Assembly: GCA_015231965.1 (NCBI GenBank)
Contig: JADGAP010000007.1
Span: forward strand, 1-44,859
Direction: 5' to 3'
Origin: Magnetococcales bacterium
Lineage (GTDB): Bacteria; Pseudomonadota; Magnetococcia; Magnetococcales; JADGAP01
DNA: 44,859 nucleotides
Part shown: piece after piece, positions 1-7,743 of the stretch
Position numbering within the stretch: the first letter of the stretch is position 1
How the letters are laid out: the number at the start of each line of letters is the position of its first letter
Translations under genes and position numbers: made by a program
Notes under the pieces: model-generated
Told to the model about the DNA's origin: nothing
Seen by the model: only the letters and a program-made list of their open reading frames with translations
Databases searched by the model: none

Positions 1-32
1 CCTGCCCCGGGGGGCCCCCCGGTCTCTTTTTC

Positions 33-63
<31 letters not shown>

Positions 64-285
64 CTGGGCCACGAGAGTATCAGTATTTCCTGATTTTCAT
101 CGGGAGGAAAGGGGAAAGTGGACCTTGGGCGCGCCTCCCCCCGGGAGAGGGTCAGGGTGAGGGGAGCCGGGGCCGGGTAAGAGCCCTGGGGTCTTTCATG
201 CTCCGAGGTAGCGCTTGCGCCATGCGCGTTAGGACGCCTTCGCCCCCGCCCCGTCATTTTAATGGAGCGCCGGAGACGTTGGAGT

Positions 286-291
286 TATACT
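286..291 (+). promoter_or_regulatory. Possible -10 box upstream of trxB
   Basis: TATACT at 286-291 matches the sigma70 -10 consensus in five of six positions and lies about 175 bases upstream of the trxB start. No convincing -35 hexamer is present at 16-18 bases spacing, so this is a weak candidate. Confidence 0.25.
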
Positions 292-467
292 GAGAGGCTG
301 GGTCGCGGGTGTCGCGGCCCGAAGTCGCCCCGCCCGGCGGGCGGCGGCGGCGTGTGGCGAAACGGAGGAGCGATTTTCCGCTCTATTGAGGAGACCTCTC
401 CTTCGCCTTTTTTCGATTCCCCCCCTTTTCGGAGAGCATCCGAGTCACGTGACGGAGAGGTTGCGCC

Positions 468-1430
468 ATGCCCAAGGTTGAACATCGTTCGGTGGTGATT
501 CTTGGTTCCGGCCCCGCCGGGTACACCGCCGCCATTTACACCGCCCGCGCCAATCTGCAACCGGTGCTGATTCAAGGCATGCAGCCCGGCGGTCAGTTGA
601 CCACCACCACCGAGGTGGACAACTTCCCCGGCTTCGAGCATGGGGTGCAGGGTCCAGAGCTGATGGAGATCATGCGCAAGCAGGCGGAGCGGTTTGGCAC
701 GGAGATGGTGTTCGACACCGTCACCGAGACCCATCTGAAGGAGCATCCCTTCCGGCTGGTGTGCGACTCCGGGGATCAATACACCTGCGATGCCCTGATC
801 CTCTGCACCGGGGCCTCGGCCCGCTGGCTGGGGCTTGAGTCGGAGCAGAAGTTGCGGGGTTTCGGGGTTTCCGCCTGCGCCACCTGCGACGGCTTTTTCT
901 TCCGCAATCAGGAGATTGCCGTGATCGGCGGGGGCGACGCGGCGGTGGAGGAGGCGATTTTCCTGACCAACTTCGCCAGCAAGGTTTATGTGATCCATCG
1001 TCGGGATCAACTGCGCGCCGAGCGGATCATGCAGGATCGTTTTTTCGCCAATCCCAAGATCGTTCCCGTCTGGTTTTCGGTGGTGGAGGAGATTTTGGGC
1101 GACCAGAAGAGCGGCGGGGTGACGGGGGTTCGGGTCAAGAACGTGCAGTCCGGCGAGGTGAGCGATCTGGCCGTGACCGGGGTTTTCGTGGCCATCGGCC
1201 ATTCGCCCAACACGGAAATTTTTGGCGACCAGTTGGACAAGGACGCCCAAAACTATCTGGTGACCAAGCCGGGCAGCACGACGACGAATATTCCCGGCGT
1301 GTTCGCGGCGGGGGATGTGCAGGATCGTCACTTCCGCCAGGCGGTGACGGCGGCGGGCACCGGCTGCATGGCGGCCCTGGAGGCGGAACGTTATCTCGCC
1401 GCCCGGGAAGGGGACGCGGCGCGCAAGTGA
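468..1430 (+). CDS. trxB: Thioredoxin reductase (TrxB)
   Basis: This is an FAD- and NADPH-dependent cytoplasmic flavoenzyme that keeps thioredoxin reduced. The 320-residue product has the usual length of low-molecular-weight bacterial TrxB. The FAD-binding GSGPAG is at residues 13-18, the redox-active CATC at 137-140 followed by DGFFF, the NADPH-binding GGGDAA at 154-159 with HRRD at 177-180, and a C-terminal second FAD motif, AAGDVQD. The ATG at 468 has GGAGAGG about eight bases upstream. An ABC ATPase gene follows 13 bases after the stop, so the two are probably cotranscribed. Confidence 0.97.
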   Translation: MPKVEHRSVVILGSGPAGYTAAIYTARANLQPVLIQGMQPGGQLTTTTEVDNFPGFEHGVQGPELMEIMRKQAERFGTEMVFDTVTETHLKEHPFRLVCDSGDQYTCDALILCTGASARWLGLESEQKLRGFGVSACATCDGFFFRNQEIAVIGGGDAAVEEAIFLTNFASKVYVIHRRDQLRAERIMQDRFFANPKIVPVWFSVVEEILGDQKSGGVTGVRVKNVQSGEVSDLAVTGVFVAIGHSPNTEIFGDQLDKDAQNYLVTKPGSTTTNIPGVFAAGDVQDRHFRQAVTAAGTGCMAALEAERYLAAREGDAARK

Positions 1431-1443
1431 CGCCCTCCTCGCC

Positions 1444-2298
1444 ATGACCACGGACCCCACCGCCCAGGACGCCCCCGCAGACGCCGCCGCGCCGACTCCC
1501 GCCCCTCCCATTGTGGAGGTGCGGGGGTTGCGCGCCCGGTATGGGGAGCGATGGGTGCTCAAGGGGGTGGATCTGGCGGTGCAGCCGGGGGAGATCCGGG
1601 CGATCATGGGGGGGAGCGGTTCGGGCAAGACGACGTTGTTGCGTCATTTACTGGGGTTGGCGCGGCCCGAGTCGGGATCGGTGCGAATTTTCGGAAAGGA
1701 GATTCATCATCTCAACGCCCGGGATCTTTACGCCTTGCGGCGGCGCATGGGGGTGGCGTTTCAGGGCGGGGCGTTGATGAGTTCCATGACGGTTTCGGAA
1801 AACCTCATGTTTCCCCTGGTGGAACACACCACGTTGGATCGGGCCACCATGGAGATCATGGTGCGGATGAAGCTGGAGGCGGTCAATTTATCTCATGCCG
1901 GGCATTTGTTGCCCAGCGAGTTGTCCGGGGGGATGCTCAAGCGGGCGGCGATGGCGCGGGCGATGATCATGGATCCGCCGTTGTTGTTTTGCGACGAGCC
2001 TTCGGCGGGGTTGGATCCCATGGTGGCGAGTCAGTTGGATGATTTGTTGTTGCAGTGGCGGGAGGTGTGGGGGGTGACCATCATCGTCGTGACCCACGAG
2101 TTGGCCAGCGTCTTTAAAATCGCCGATCGGGTGACGATTCTCGATCAGGGGGAAATTCTCTTCACCGGCACGTTGGAGGAGATGCGGGCCTCGCCGTTGG
2201 TCCGGGTGCAAAATTTGCTGCATCGGCGCACCGAGGAGAAGCCTCAGGATCCGGCGGCTTATCTGCATCGGTTGACTTCGGGATGGGGTCAATCGTGA
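1444..2298 (+). CDS. mlaF: ABC transporter ATPase, MlaF/Ttg2A type
   Basis: The 284-residue product is a complete nucleotide-binding subunit. It has Walker A GGSGSGKT at 56-63, the ABC signature LSGGM at 160-164, Walker B with DEP (catalytic Glu about 185), and the switch His in VTHEL near 218. The segment around the signature and the SAGLDPM D-loop are those of the MlaF branch, which energises phospholipid traffic between the outer and inner membranes through the MlaFEDB complex. No mlaE, mlaD or mlaC lies next to it; trxB precedes it and a dispersed repeat follows. The start has no strong ribosome-binding site. The subfamily call is by resemblance; another Mce-type importer ATPase is possible. 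Confidence 0.85.
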   Translation: MTTDPTAQDAPADAAAPTPAPPIVEVRGLRARYGERWVLKGVDLAVQPGEIRAIMGGSGSGKTTLLRHLLGLARPESGSVRIFGKEIHHLNARDLYALRRRMGVAFQGGALMSSMTVSENLMFPLVEHTTLDRATMEIMVRMKLEAVNLSHAGHLLPSELSGGMLKRAAMARAMIMDPPLLFCDEPSAGLDPMVASQLDDLLLQWREVWGVTIIVVTHELASVFKIADRVTILDQGEILFTGTLEEMRASPLVRVQNLLHRRTEEKPQDPAAYLHRLTSGWGQS

Positions 2299-2619
2299 GT
2301 GGGCTGGCGGGTTGTCCTTATCGTTCCAATCCAGTTTTGCACATCACGAAATGACCCCAAAGGTCGGGTTCTGTGAAAATATGGTCGCCTCCGGCGACGA
2401 TTGGGCGCGCTGCGCCGAAGCAAAAGACGCTTCGGCTTCACTTGAAAGCGCGCCTAAAAAACTGCAAAGTCAAAAGCGAAAGTCAAAACCGTAGGGCTCT
2501 GCCCCCCGCCTTCGCGGGGGCAGGCTCTACAACCCGCCAGGGCAATGATTGCTCTGGACCCGCAGTCCCTGTTCGTTCAAACGCTCGAATCGATTGGGAC
2601 AAAAGTCCAGAAGGGCGAC
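2299..2619. other. Intergenic region holding dispersed repeat copy 1
   Basis: This 321-base gap between the mlaF-like gene and the next gene is mostly filled by the dispersed repeat at 2373-2567. An ATG at 2545 in frame with the following gene lies inside the repeat and is judged not to be its start. Confidence 0.6.
2373..2567 (+). repeat. Dispersed intergenic repeat, copy 1
   Basis: About 195 bases match, imperfectly but end to end, the reverse complement of 36779-36982. Shared blocks include GTCGCCTCCGGCGAC near the 5' side, a GC hairpin, and the terminal GGACCCGCAGTC. The hairpin in this copy is 2503-2520: a seven-base stem CCCCCGC/GCGGGGG with loop CTTC. Both copies sit just 3' of a gene, 74 bases after mlaF here, so the hairpin may act in transcription termination. 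It is not coding: frames differ between copies. Confidence 0.8.
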
Positions 2620-5214
2620 ATGGTCAAGAAATCCGCGCGACCCGCCACCGCCAAGAAACACGCCCCCCCCCACTCCCCGCCGCCCGCCGCCGCGGAACAA
2701 CCCGACATACTGTTCGCCCAAGCCGCCGCCTGCCACCACCAGGGGGAATGGACGGAGGCGAACCGGCTCTACCAAGCCTACCTCGCCACCCACCCCCACT
2801 CCCGGGAAGGATGGTACAACTGGGGACTGCTGCAACAAACCCTGGGCGCGCCGAAAGAGGCGGAACAAGGCTATCGCCAAGCCCTGGACGTGGATCCGAA
2901 CTACGACAAGGCGGCGATCAACCTGGGGGCGCTGCTCTTCGACCAACGCCGCTTCCCCGACGCCCTGAATTTTTGCCAATCCCGACTGCAACGACGCCCC
3001 GACGACCGCCACGCCCTGCTGACGGCGGGCATGACCCTGCAGGCGCTGGACCGCGTCGAGGAGGCGCGGACGCTGCTGCAACGGGCGGTGGAACTCACGC
3101 CCGACTGGCCAGAAGCCCTTAACGCCCTGGGCATGGCGCTGCAATCCCTGGGCAAATCCGACGAAGCCCTGGCGCGATTCGACCAGGCGGTGCGCCTGGC
3201 ACCGGGCTTGGCCTCGGCCCACAACAACCGCGCGGTGGTGCTGAAACAGCGGGGACGACTGGACAAGGCCCTGGAGGCGACGCGACAGGCGGTGCAATGC
3301 GACCCCGACTTCGCCGTAGCCCTGAGCAACCAGGGAACCATCCTCTACGATCTGCTGCGCCACGACGAGGCGATGGCCTGCTTTCACCAAGCCCTGCGCC
3401 TGAAACCCGACTTCGCCGAGGCCCACGGCAATCTGGGACAAATCCTCCTCACCCTCGGCCGGTTCGACGAAGGGTGGCCGGAGTACGAATGGAGGTTGCA
3501 CTTTCAAAAGATGGTCCGACATCCCCAGCCCCGCTGGAATCCGGCGGAAGCGGGACGCTTCACCGTGCTGATCCAGACCGAGCAGGGTTTGGGGGACGTG
3601 ATCCAGTTCTCCCGGTTCCTGTCCCGGCTCCAGGGCCTGGACCATCGTTTCGTCTGGGAGGTTCCTCCCCCCCTGGTCCGGCAGATGAAGGGGCTGGCGG
3701 AGGCGTCGGGGGTGGCGATGATTCCCCAAGGGGAGCCCCTCCCGCCCTTCGACCGGGTGATTCCCCTGCTGAGCCTGCCCCTGGCGCTGGGGCTGGGGTG
3801 GGAGGAGATCTCCCGCCCGGTTCCGCCGCTCCAGCCCGAGGCGGACAAGGCGGCCCGCTGGGCGGCGCGGATGGCGGACGAGGTGCCGGAGGTGGGGCTG
3901 AGGGTGGGTCTGGTGTGGCGCGGCAGTCCCAACCACAACAACGACGCCAACCGCTCCCTCCCCCCCGAGGCGCTGCTCCCCTTGTTCCAAATTCCCGGCG
4001 TCCGCTTTTTCAGCTTGCAAAAGGAGCGGGGCGGCGAGGGACTGGCCATATTCGCCCGGGCCGGGGCGCGGATCGTCGATTGGACCGCCGGGTTGGAGGA
4101 TTTCACCGACACCGCCGCCCTGATGTCCCATCTGGATCTGGTGATCGCCGTCGATACCTCCGTCGTCCATCTGGCCGGGGCCATGGGTCGTCCGGCCTGG
4201 GTGATGCTGCCCTACCGCTCCGACTGGCGCTGGCTGTTGAACCGCTCCGACTCCCCCTGGCACCCCTCCCTTCGCCTGTTTCGCCAGCCTCGGCCCGGCG
4301 ACTGGGAGGCGGTGCTGCGTCAGGTGGGAGAGGAACTCGCGGCCCTGACCCTAGCCCGGGGGGTACCCCCCCGCGTCGGGAAACCCCAAACTCCCTCTCT
4401 CGATCCCCCCCAGCCGTACGCCGCCGCCCCCACCCCGGGCGCGGCGAGGAGTCCCGTCATGAGCGACCTACCCGTCCCCTTCACCCTCGTGGTCCCCACG
4501 GTCTATGGCTTGATGATGGTCAACCGCCACGACATCAACCAGACCAACGCCCTGATCAAGACCGGCAAGGGCCACAGCCACGACGAGGTGGAGCTGCTGG
4601 CCCACCTGCTCAAACTGTGCGGAACCAATCAGACGGTGCTGGACATCGGGGCCAACTTCGGGGTGATCTCCCTGGGGTTGGCCCGGAGCCTCGGCCCGGA
4701 GGGGACGATCCACGCCTTCGAGGCGCAACGGATCATTTTCTACATGCTGGCGGGCAGCGTCGCCCTCAATGCGTTGATGAACGTCCATTGCCATCATCTG
4801 GCGGTGGGGGATGTCGAGGGGGAGATTGAAATTCCCCAGTTCGACTACGCCGCCCCCCTCAACTTCGGCAGCATCGAATTCGGTCCGGAGCAGACGGAGC
4901 CCCTGAATCAGCAGCGCCAGCACGACCCCTCCCGCCGCGAGAAGGTGGCCATGACCTTCATCGACCGCTTCGACTTCCCCCGAGTGGACCTGATGAAAAT
5001 CGACGTCGAGGGGATGGAGATGAAGGTTTTGGAGGGGGCCAAGCAGACCATCGCCCGCTGTCGGCCCATTTTGAACGTGGAGTACATCAAGTCCGACCGG
5101 GCGGCGCTGCGGCAGCGCATCGAGTCCATGGACTACGCCGTCTACATCAACGGCGTGAACTATCTCTGCCTGCCCACCGAATTGACCAAACGGATCATCG
5201 TGCAGCAAAACTGA
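2620..5214 (+). CDS. TPR - glycosyltransferase - FkbM methyltransferase fusion
   Basis: The 864-residue protein has three parts. Residues about 29-300 are some eight TPR units of 34 residues (repeated LG, A, P spacing). Residues about 315-590 resemble the glycosyltransferase domain often found behind TPRs (QTEQGLGDVIQFSRF near 315; DTSVVHLAGAMG near 510), similar in style to GT9/GT41 enzymes. Residues about 665-860 are an FkbM-type SAM-dependent methyltransferase, with the SAM motif VLDIGANFG near 670 and KIDVEGME near 790. It probably builds or decorates a glycan or glycoprotein. I place the start at 2620, after AGAAGGG; the longer frame from 2545 begins inside a dispersed repeat. The substrate is unknown. 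Confidence 0.85.
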   Translation: MVKKSARPATAKKHAPPHSPPPAAAEQPDILFAQAAACHHQGEWTEANRLYQAYLATHPHSREGWYNWGLLQQTLGAPKEAEQGYRQALDVDPNYDKAAINLGALLFDQRRFPDALNFCQSRLQRRPDDRHALLTAGMTLQALDRVEEARTLLQRAVELTPDWPEALNALGMALQSLGKSDEALARFDQAVRLAPGLASAHNNRAVVLKQRGRLDKALEATRQAVQCDPDFAVALSNQGTILYDLLRHDEAMACFHQALRLKPDFAEAHGNLGQILLTLGRFDEGWPEYEWRLHFQKMVRHPQPRWNPAEAGRFTVLIQTEQGLGDVIQFSRFLSRLQGLDHRFVWEVPPPLVRQMKGLAEASGVAMIPQGEPLPPFDRVIPLLSLPLALGLGWEEISRPVPPLQPEADKAARWAARMADEVPEVGLRVGLVWRGSPNHNNDANRSLPPEALLPLFQIPGVRFFSLQKERGGEGLAIFARAGARIVDWTAGLEDFTDTAALMSHLDLVIAVDTSVVHLAGAMGRPAWVMLPYRSDWRWLLNRSDSPWHPSLRLFRQPRPGDWEAVLRQVGEELAALTLARGVPPRVGKPQTPSLDPPQPYAAAPTPGAARSPVMSDLPVPFTLVVPTVYGLMMVNRHDINQTNALIKTGKGHSHDEVELLAHLLKLCGTNQTVLDIGANFGVISLGLARSLGPEGTIHAFEAQRIIFYMLAGSVALNALMNVHCHHLAVGDVEGEIEIPQFDYAAPLNFGSIEFGPEQTEPLNQQRQHDPSRREKVAMTFIDRFDFPRVDLMKIDVEGMEMKVLEGAKQTIARCRPILNVEYIKSDRAALRQRIESMDYAVYINGVNYLCLPTELTKRIIVQQN

Positions 5215-5442
5215 ACCGCGCCCCCCGCTCTTCCCGCGTTTCACGACCATTTCCCGCGCCTTCGCCCGCCTTGCTTCCCCCTTTTTCGCGCGCCAGCCTG
5301 GAGGAGGGGGGAGGTTTGTTTTTTCCCCGGACGCGCCGCCCCCCGGGGCGGATAAGATGAACATGGCGTCCGCCTCGGACCCTGTGCCATCATGAGGGGT
5401 CATCCCAATTGGCAAGGCAATCACCGAGGGGGAGAAGGCGTC

Positions 5443-5883
5443 ATGGCGGATCATACCTATTTGTTGGAGGAGGGCCGCTGGCGGGCCTTGGGAGAGCTGC
5501 TGGACTCCCAGGGGCGGGCGGTGATGGTGGAAGGGGAGTCGGTGGTCAAGCATCAGGAAAAGGTGTGGATTCTGGACAGCCGGGTCAAGCTGTCGGGGCA
5601 GGAGAAGGCTCTGATCCAACACCGCTACGCCATTCGCCCCCTGGAAGCGGGGGGGGATTCCATGGGCTGGGTCTCCAAGAACGAAACCATCGGCCAACTC
5701 ATCGGACGGTTCAACCTGGTCGGGGACAGCATCCTGTCGGTTTTCCAATCCCAGGACGGCAGCCACACCGGATCGGAATTTTTGATCAAGGAAAACGACA
5801 CCACCTATCTCAACCGGGGGGTGCTGTTCAAGGGGGATGAGCGGATCTCCGCCTGGATCTTCAAGCTGACCCGGCGGGAATGA
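5443..5883 (+). CDS. Unrecognised 146-residue protein coupled to neuC-like gene
   Basis: I do not recognise this family. The product is soluble-looking, with no signal peptide or membrane segment, and alternates short hydrophobic and polar stretches, which suggests a mainly beta fold. The ATG at 5443 follows GGGGGAGAAGG and is preferred to the upstream ATG at 5392, which has no ribosome-binding site. Its stop overlaps the start of the next gene (ATGA at 5880-5883), so translation of the two is probably coupled and a role linked to sugar metabolism or its regulation is possible. Confidence 0.8.
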   Translation: MADHTYLLEEGRWRALGELLDSQGRAVMVEGESVVKHQEKVWILDSRVKLSGQEKALIQHRYAIRPLEAGGDSMGWVSKNETIGQLIGRFNLVGDSILSVFQSQDGSHTGSEFLIKENDTTYLNRGVLFKGDERISAWIFKLTRRE

Positions 5884-7109
5884 TGGCGTCCGCCGCCGCC
5901 CGCGCCGCCGCCCGCGCCGATGGTCGGCCTCCCCGGCGCATTTTGGCCGTGACCGGCTCCCGGGCGGAGTATGGTCATCTCCAGTGGGTGCTGCGGGAGA
6001 TCGCCGAGGCCCCGGATCTGGAGCTGCGGCTGGCGGCGACGGGGGCGCATCTGGCGGCGGAACACGGCCTGACCGCCGGAGAGATGGAGGCGGACGGTTT
6101 TTCCCTCGACGCCCGCATTCCCCTCCCTCTGCCCGACGACGGCCCCCTGGCCATCGCCCGGGCCATCGGCGCGGGGGTGGCGGGGTTCGCCGAGGTTTAC
6201 GCCCGGCTGCGCCCCGATCTGCTGCTGATTCTTGGCGACCGCTATGAAATGTTGGCCGCCGCCTGCGCCGCGTTGCCCCTGCGCCTGCCCATCGCCCATC
6301 TTCACGGCGGCGAGACCTCCCAGGGGGCGATGGACGAGGCGATTCGTCACACCATCACCAAGATGGCCCATCTCCACTTCACGGCGGCGGAGCCCTATCG
6401 GCGGCGGGTGATCCAGTTGGGGGAGGATCCGGCCCGGGTGTTCAACTTCGGTGCCCCCGGGCTGGACCATCTGACCCGCGGCCCCGCCCTGTTGAGCCGG
6501 GAGGCGTGGCGGGAGCGTTTCGGTTTTGAGCTGGGGAGGGTCAATTTTCTCGTCACCTACCACCCGGTGACGCTGGAGGCAGACGGACCCCAGCGGGCCG
6601 TCGCCGCCCTGCTCGCCGCCCTGGACTTATTCCCCGAGGCCCGCGTCATTTTCACCAAGGCCAACGCCGACGCCGAGGGGCGGGCGATCAACGCCCTCCT
6701 GGAGGCCTACGCGGCCCAGCGTCCGGGGCGGGCGGCGTTGTTCGACAGTTTGGGGCCGTTGGGCTATCTTTCGGCCCTGGCCCTGGTGGATGCGGTGGTG
6801 GGCAACTCCTCCAGCGGGATCATCGAGGCACCGTTTTTCCGGGTTCCCACGGTCAATCTGGGGGATCGGCAGAAGGGGCGGCTGCGGGCGGCGTCGGTGA
6901 TCGACTGTCCGGAGCAGGCAGAGGCCATCGCGGCGGCGATTCGTCGGGCGTTGTCGCCGGAATTCCGCGCCTCCCTGGCGGGGATGGCGTCGCCCTACGG
7001 TCAGGGCGACGCGGCGCGAAAAATCGTCCAGGTATTGCGGAGCTTCGATTTGACGGGAATATTAAAAAAAGAATTTCACGACCTCCCGTCTCACGGGGAG
7101 ACGGCCTGA
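5880..7109 (+). CDS. neuC: UDP-N-acetylglucosamine 2-epimerase, hydrolysing (NeuC/LegG-like)
   Basis: The 409-residue product matches the hydrolysing UDP-GlcNAc 2-epimerase family. This family releases ManNAc or a related 2,4-diacetamido hexose as the first step to sialic, legionaminic or similar nonulosonic acids. Visible family segments are GSRAEYGHL near the N-terminus, ILGDRYEML, HLHGGETSQGAMDEAIRH, FNFGAPGLD and the nucleotide-binding GNSSSGIIEAP. No neuB-like synthase or CMP-sugar synthetase is nearby, so the product sugar cannot be named. The start overlaps the preceding stop by four bases, and the 3' end overlaps the convergent Sel1 gene by 19 bases. Confidence 0.9.
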   Translation: MMASAAARAAARADGRPPRRILAVTGSRAEYGHLQWVLREIAEAPDLELRLAATGAHLAAEHGLTAGEMEADGFSLDARIPLPLPDDGPLAIARAIGAGVAGFAEVYARLRPDLLLILGDRYEMLAAACAALPLRLPIAHLHGGETSQGAMDEAIRHTITKMAHLHFTAAEPYRRRVIQLGEDPARVFNFGAPGLDHLTRGPALLSREAWRERFGFELGRVNFLVTYHPVTLEADGPQRAVAALLAALDLFPEARVIFTKANADAEGRAINALLEAYAAQRPGRAALFDSLGPLGYLSALALVDAVVGNSSSGIIEAPFFRVPTVNLGDRQKGRLRAASVIDCPEQAEAIAAAIRRALSPEFRASLAGMASPYGQGDAARKIVQVLRSFDLTGILKKEFHDLPSHGETA

Positions 7110-7651
7110 TTTCCCTTGGCTTTCCAACGGTTCGCTCGCGCTTGCGCCTCGGCGATTTGCCCGGGGGCCAGGAGCCTGGTCAGCTTTTTCAGAATTTTTT
7201 CGGCGTGTTCCTGCCCTTGCGCCGCCGCCAGGGTGCACCACATATACGCCTGAACCAGATCCACAGCGACGCCGTCGCCCGCGCCCAACATCCTGCAGGC
7301 GTTTTCCTGGGCGGCGCTGGAACCCAGATCTGCGGCTTTGAGATACCAATTCAAAGCCTCCACGCGGTCAAAGGGAACGCCCTTGCCGATGGAGTACATC
7401 AGGCCAAGGTTGTTTTGAGCGCCGCTGTCCCCCTGCTCTCCCGCCAAGAGAAACCATTTCGCCGCTTCAGCGTAGTCCTGGGGAACGCCGTCTCCTTTAA
7501 AGTGCATGGCACCGAGTACGAATTGCGCGTCGGCGGAGCCCTTTTCCGCGGCTTGGCGAATCGAATCGACGTTTGCCGAGAGAGCGGGTGTAGCCATGGC
7601 CATCGTTGCCGCCAGGAGGAGGATGGGCGTGATCATTTTGCATGGTTTCAT
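7091..7651 (-). CDS. Exported Sel1-repeat protein
   Basis: The 186-residue product begins with a clear signal peptide: MKPCKM, a hydrophobic stretch, then ATPALSA with probable cleavage near residue 26. About three Sel1-like repeats of 36 residues follow (AQFVLGAMHFKGDGVPQDY; AQNNLGLMYSIGKGVP; a third ending in AYMWCTLAAAQG). Such proteins are usually periplasmic scaffolds. The ATG at 7651 follows GGAGAATCAACT; an open frame continues upstream to 7828 but reads through the nuoN terminator region and lacks the signal peptide. The 3' end overlaps the neuC-like gene tail to tail. Confidence 0.88.
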   Translation of the reverse strand: MKPCKMITPILLLAATMAMATPALSANVDSIRQAAEKGSADAQFVLGAMHFKGDGVPQDYAEAAKWFLLAGEQGDSGAQNNLGLMYSIGKGVPFDRVEALNWYLKAADLGSSAAQENACRMLGAGDGVAVDLVQAYMWCTLAAAQGQEHAEKILKKLTRLLAPGQIAEAQARANRWKAKGNQAVSP

Positions 7652-7714
7652 AGTTGATTCTCCGAGACAAATTGGCGCGCGTACTGAAAATAAAGAATTA
7701 TTCAATCCACCAGA

Positions 7715-7732
7715 GCCTCCCCCAAGGGAGGC
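7715..7732 (-). terminator. Hairpin downstream of nuoN
   Basis: GCCTCCC at 7715-7721 and GGGAGGC at 7726-7732 form a perfect seven-base stem with a four-base loop, starting 11 bases after the nuoN stop on the minus strand. There is no immediate U tract, only an AT-rich stretch further on, so it is a candidate terminator or 3' stabilising hairpin for the nuo operon. Confidence 0.45.
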
Positions 7733-7743
7733 CCCCCGCCCCA

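Noticed and set aside
285-1647. Long open frames antisense to trxB, and similar long antisense frames under most plus-strand genes
   Set aside because: The high GC content leaves antisense frames open. Their products are Arg-, Pro-, Gly- and His-rich with no recognisable domain, and the opposite strand encodes a clear enzyme.
2545-2619. Longer N-terminus for the TPR fusion protein
   Set aside because: The ATG at 2545 lies in the dispersed repeat and has no good ribosome-binding site; the ATG at 2620 has AGAAGGG upstream.
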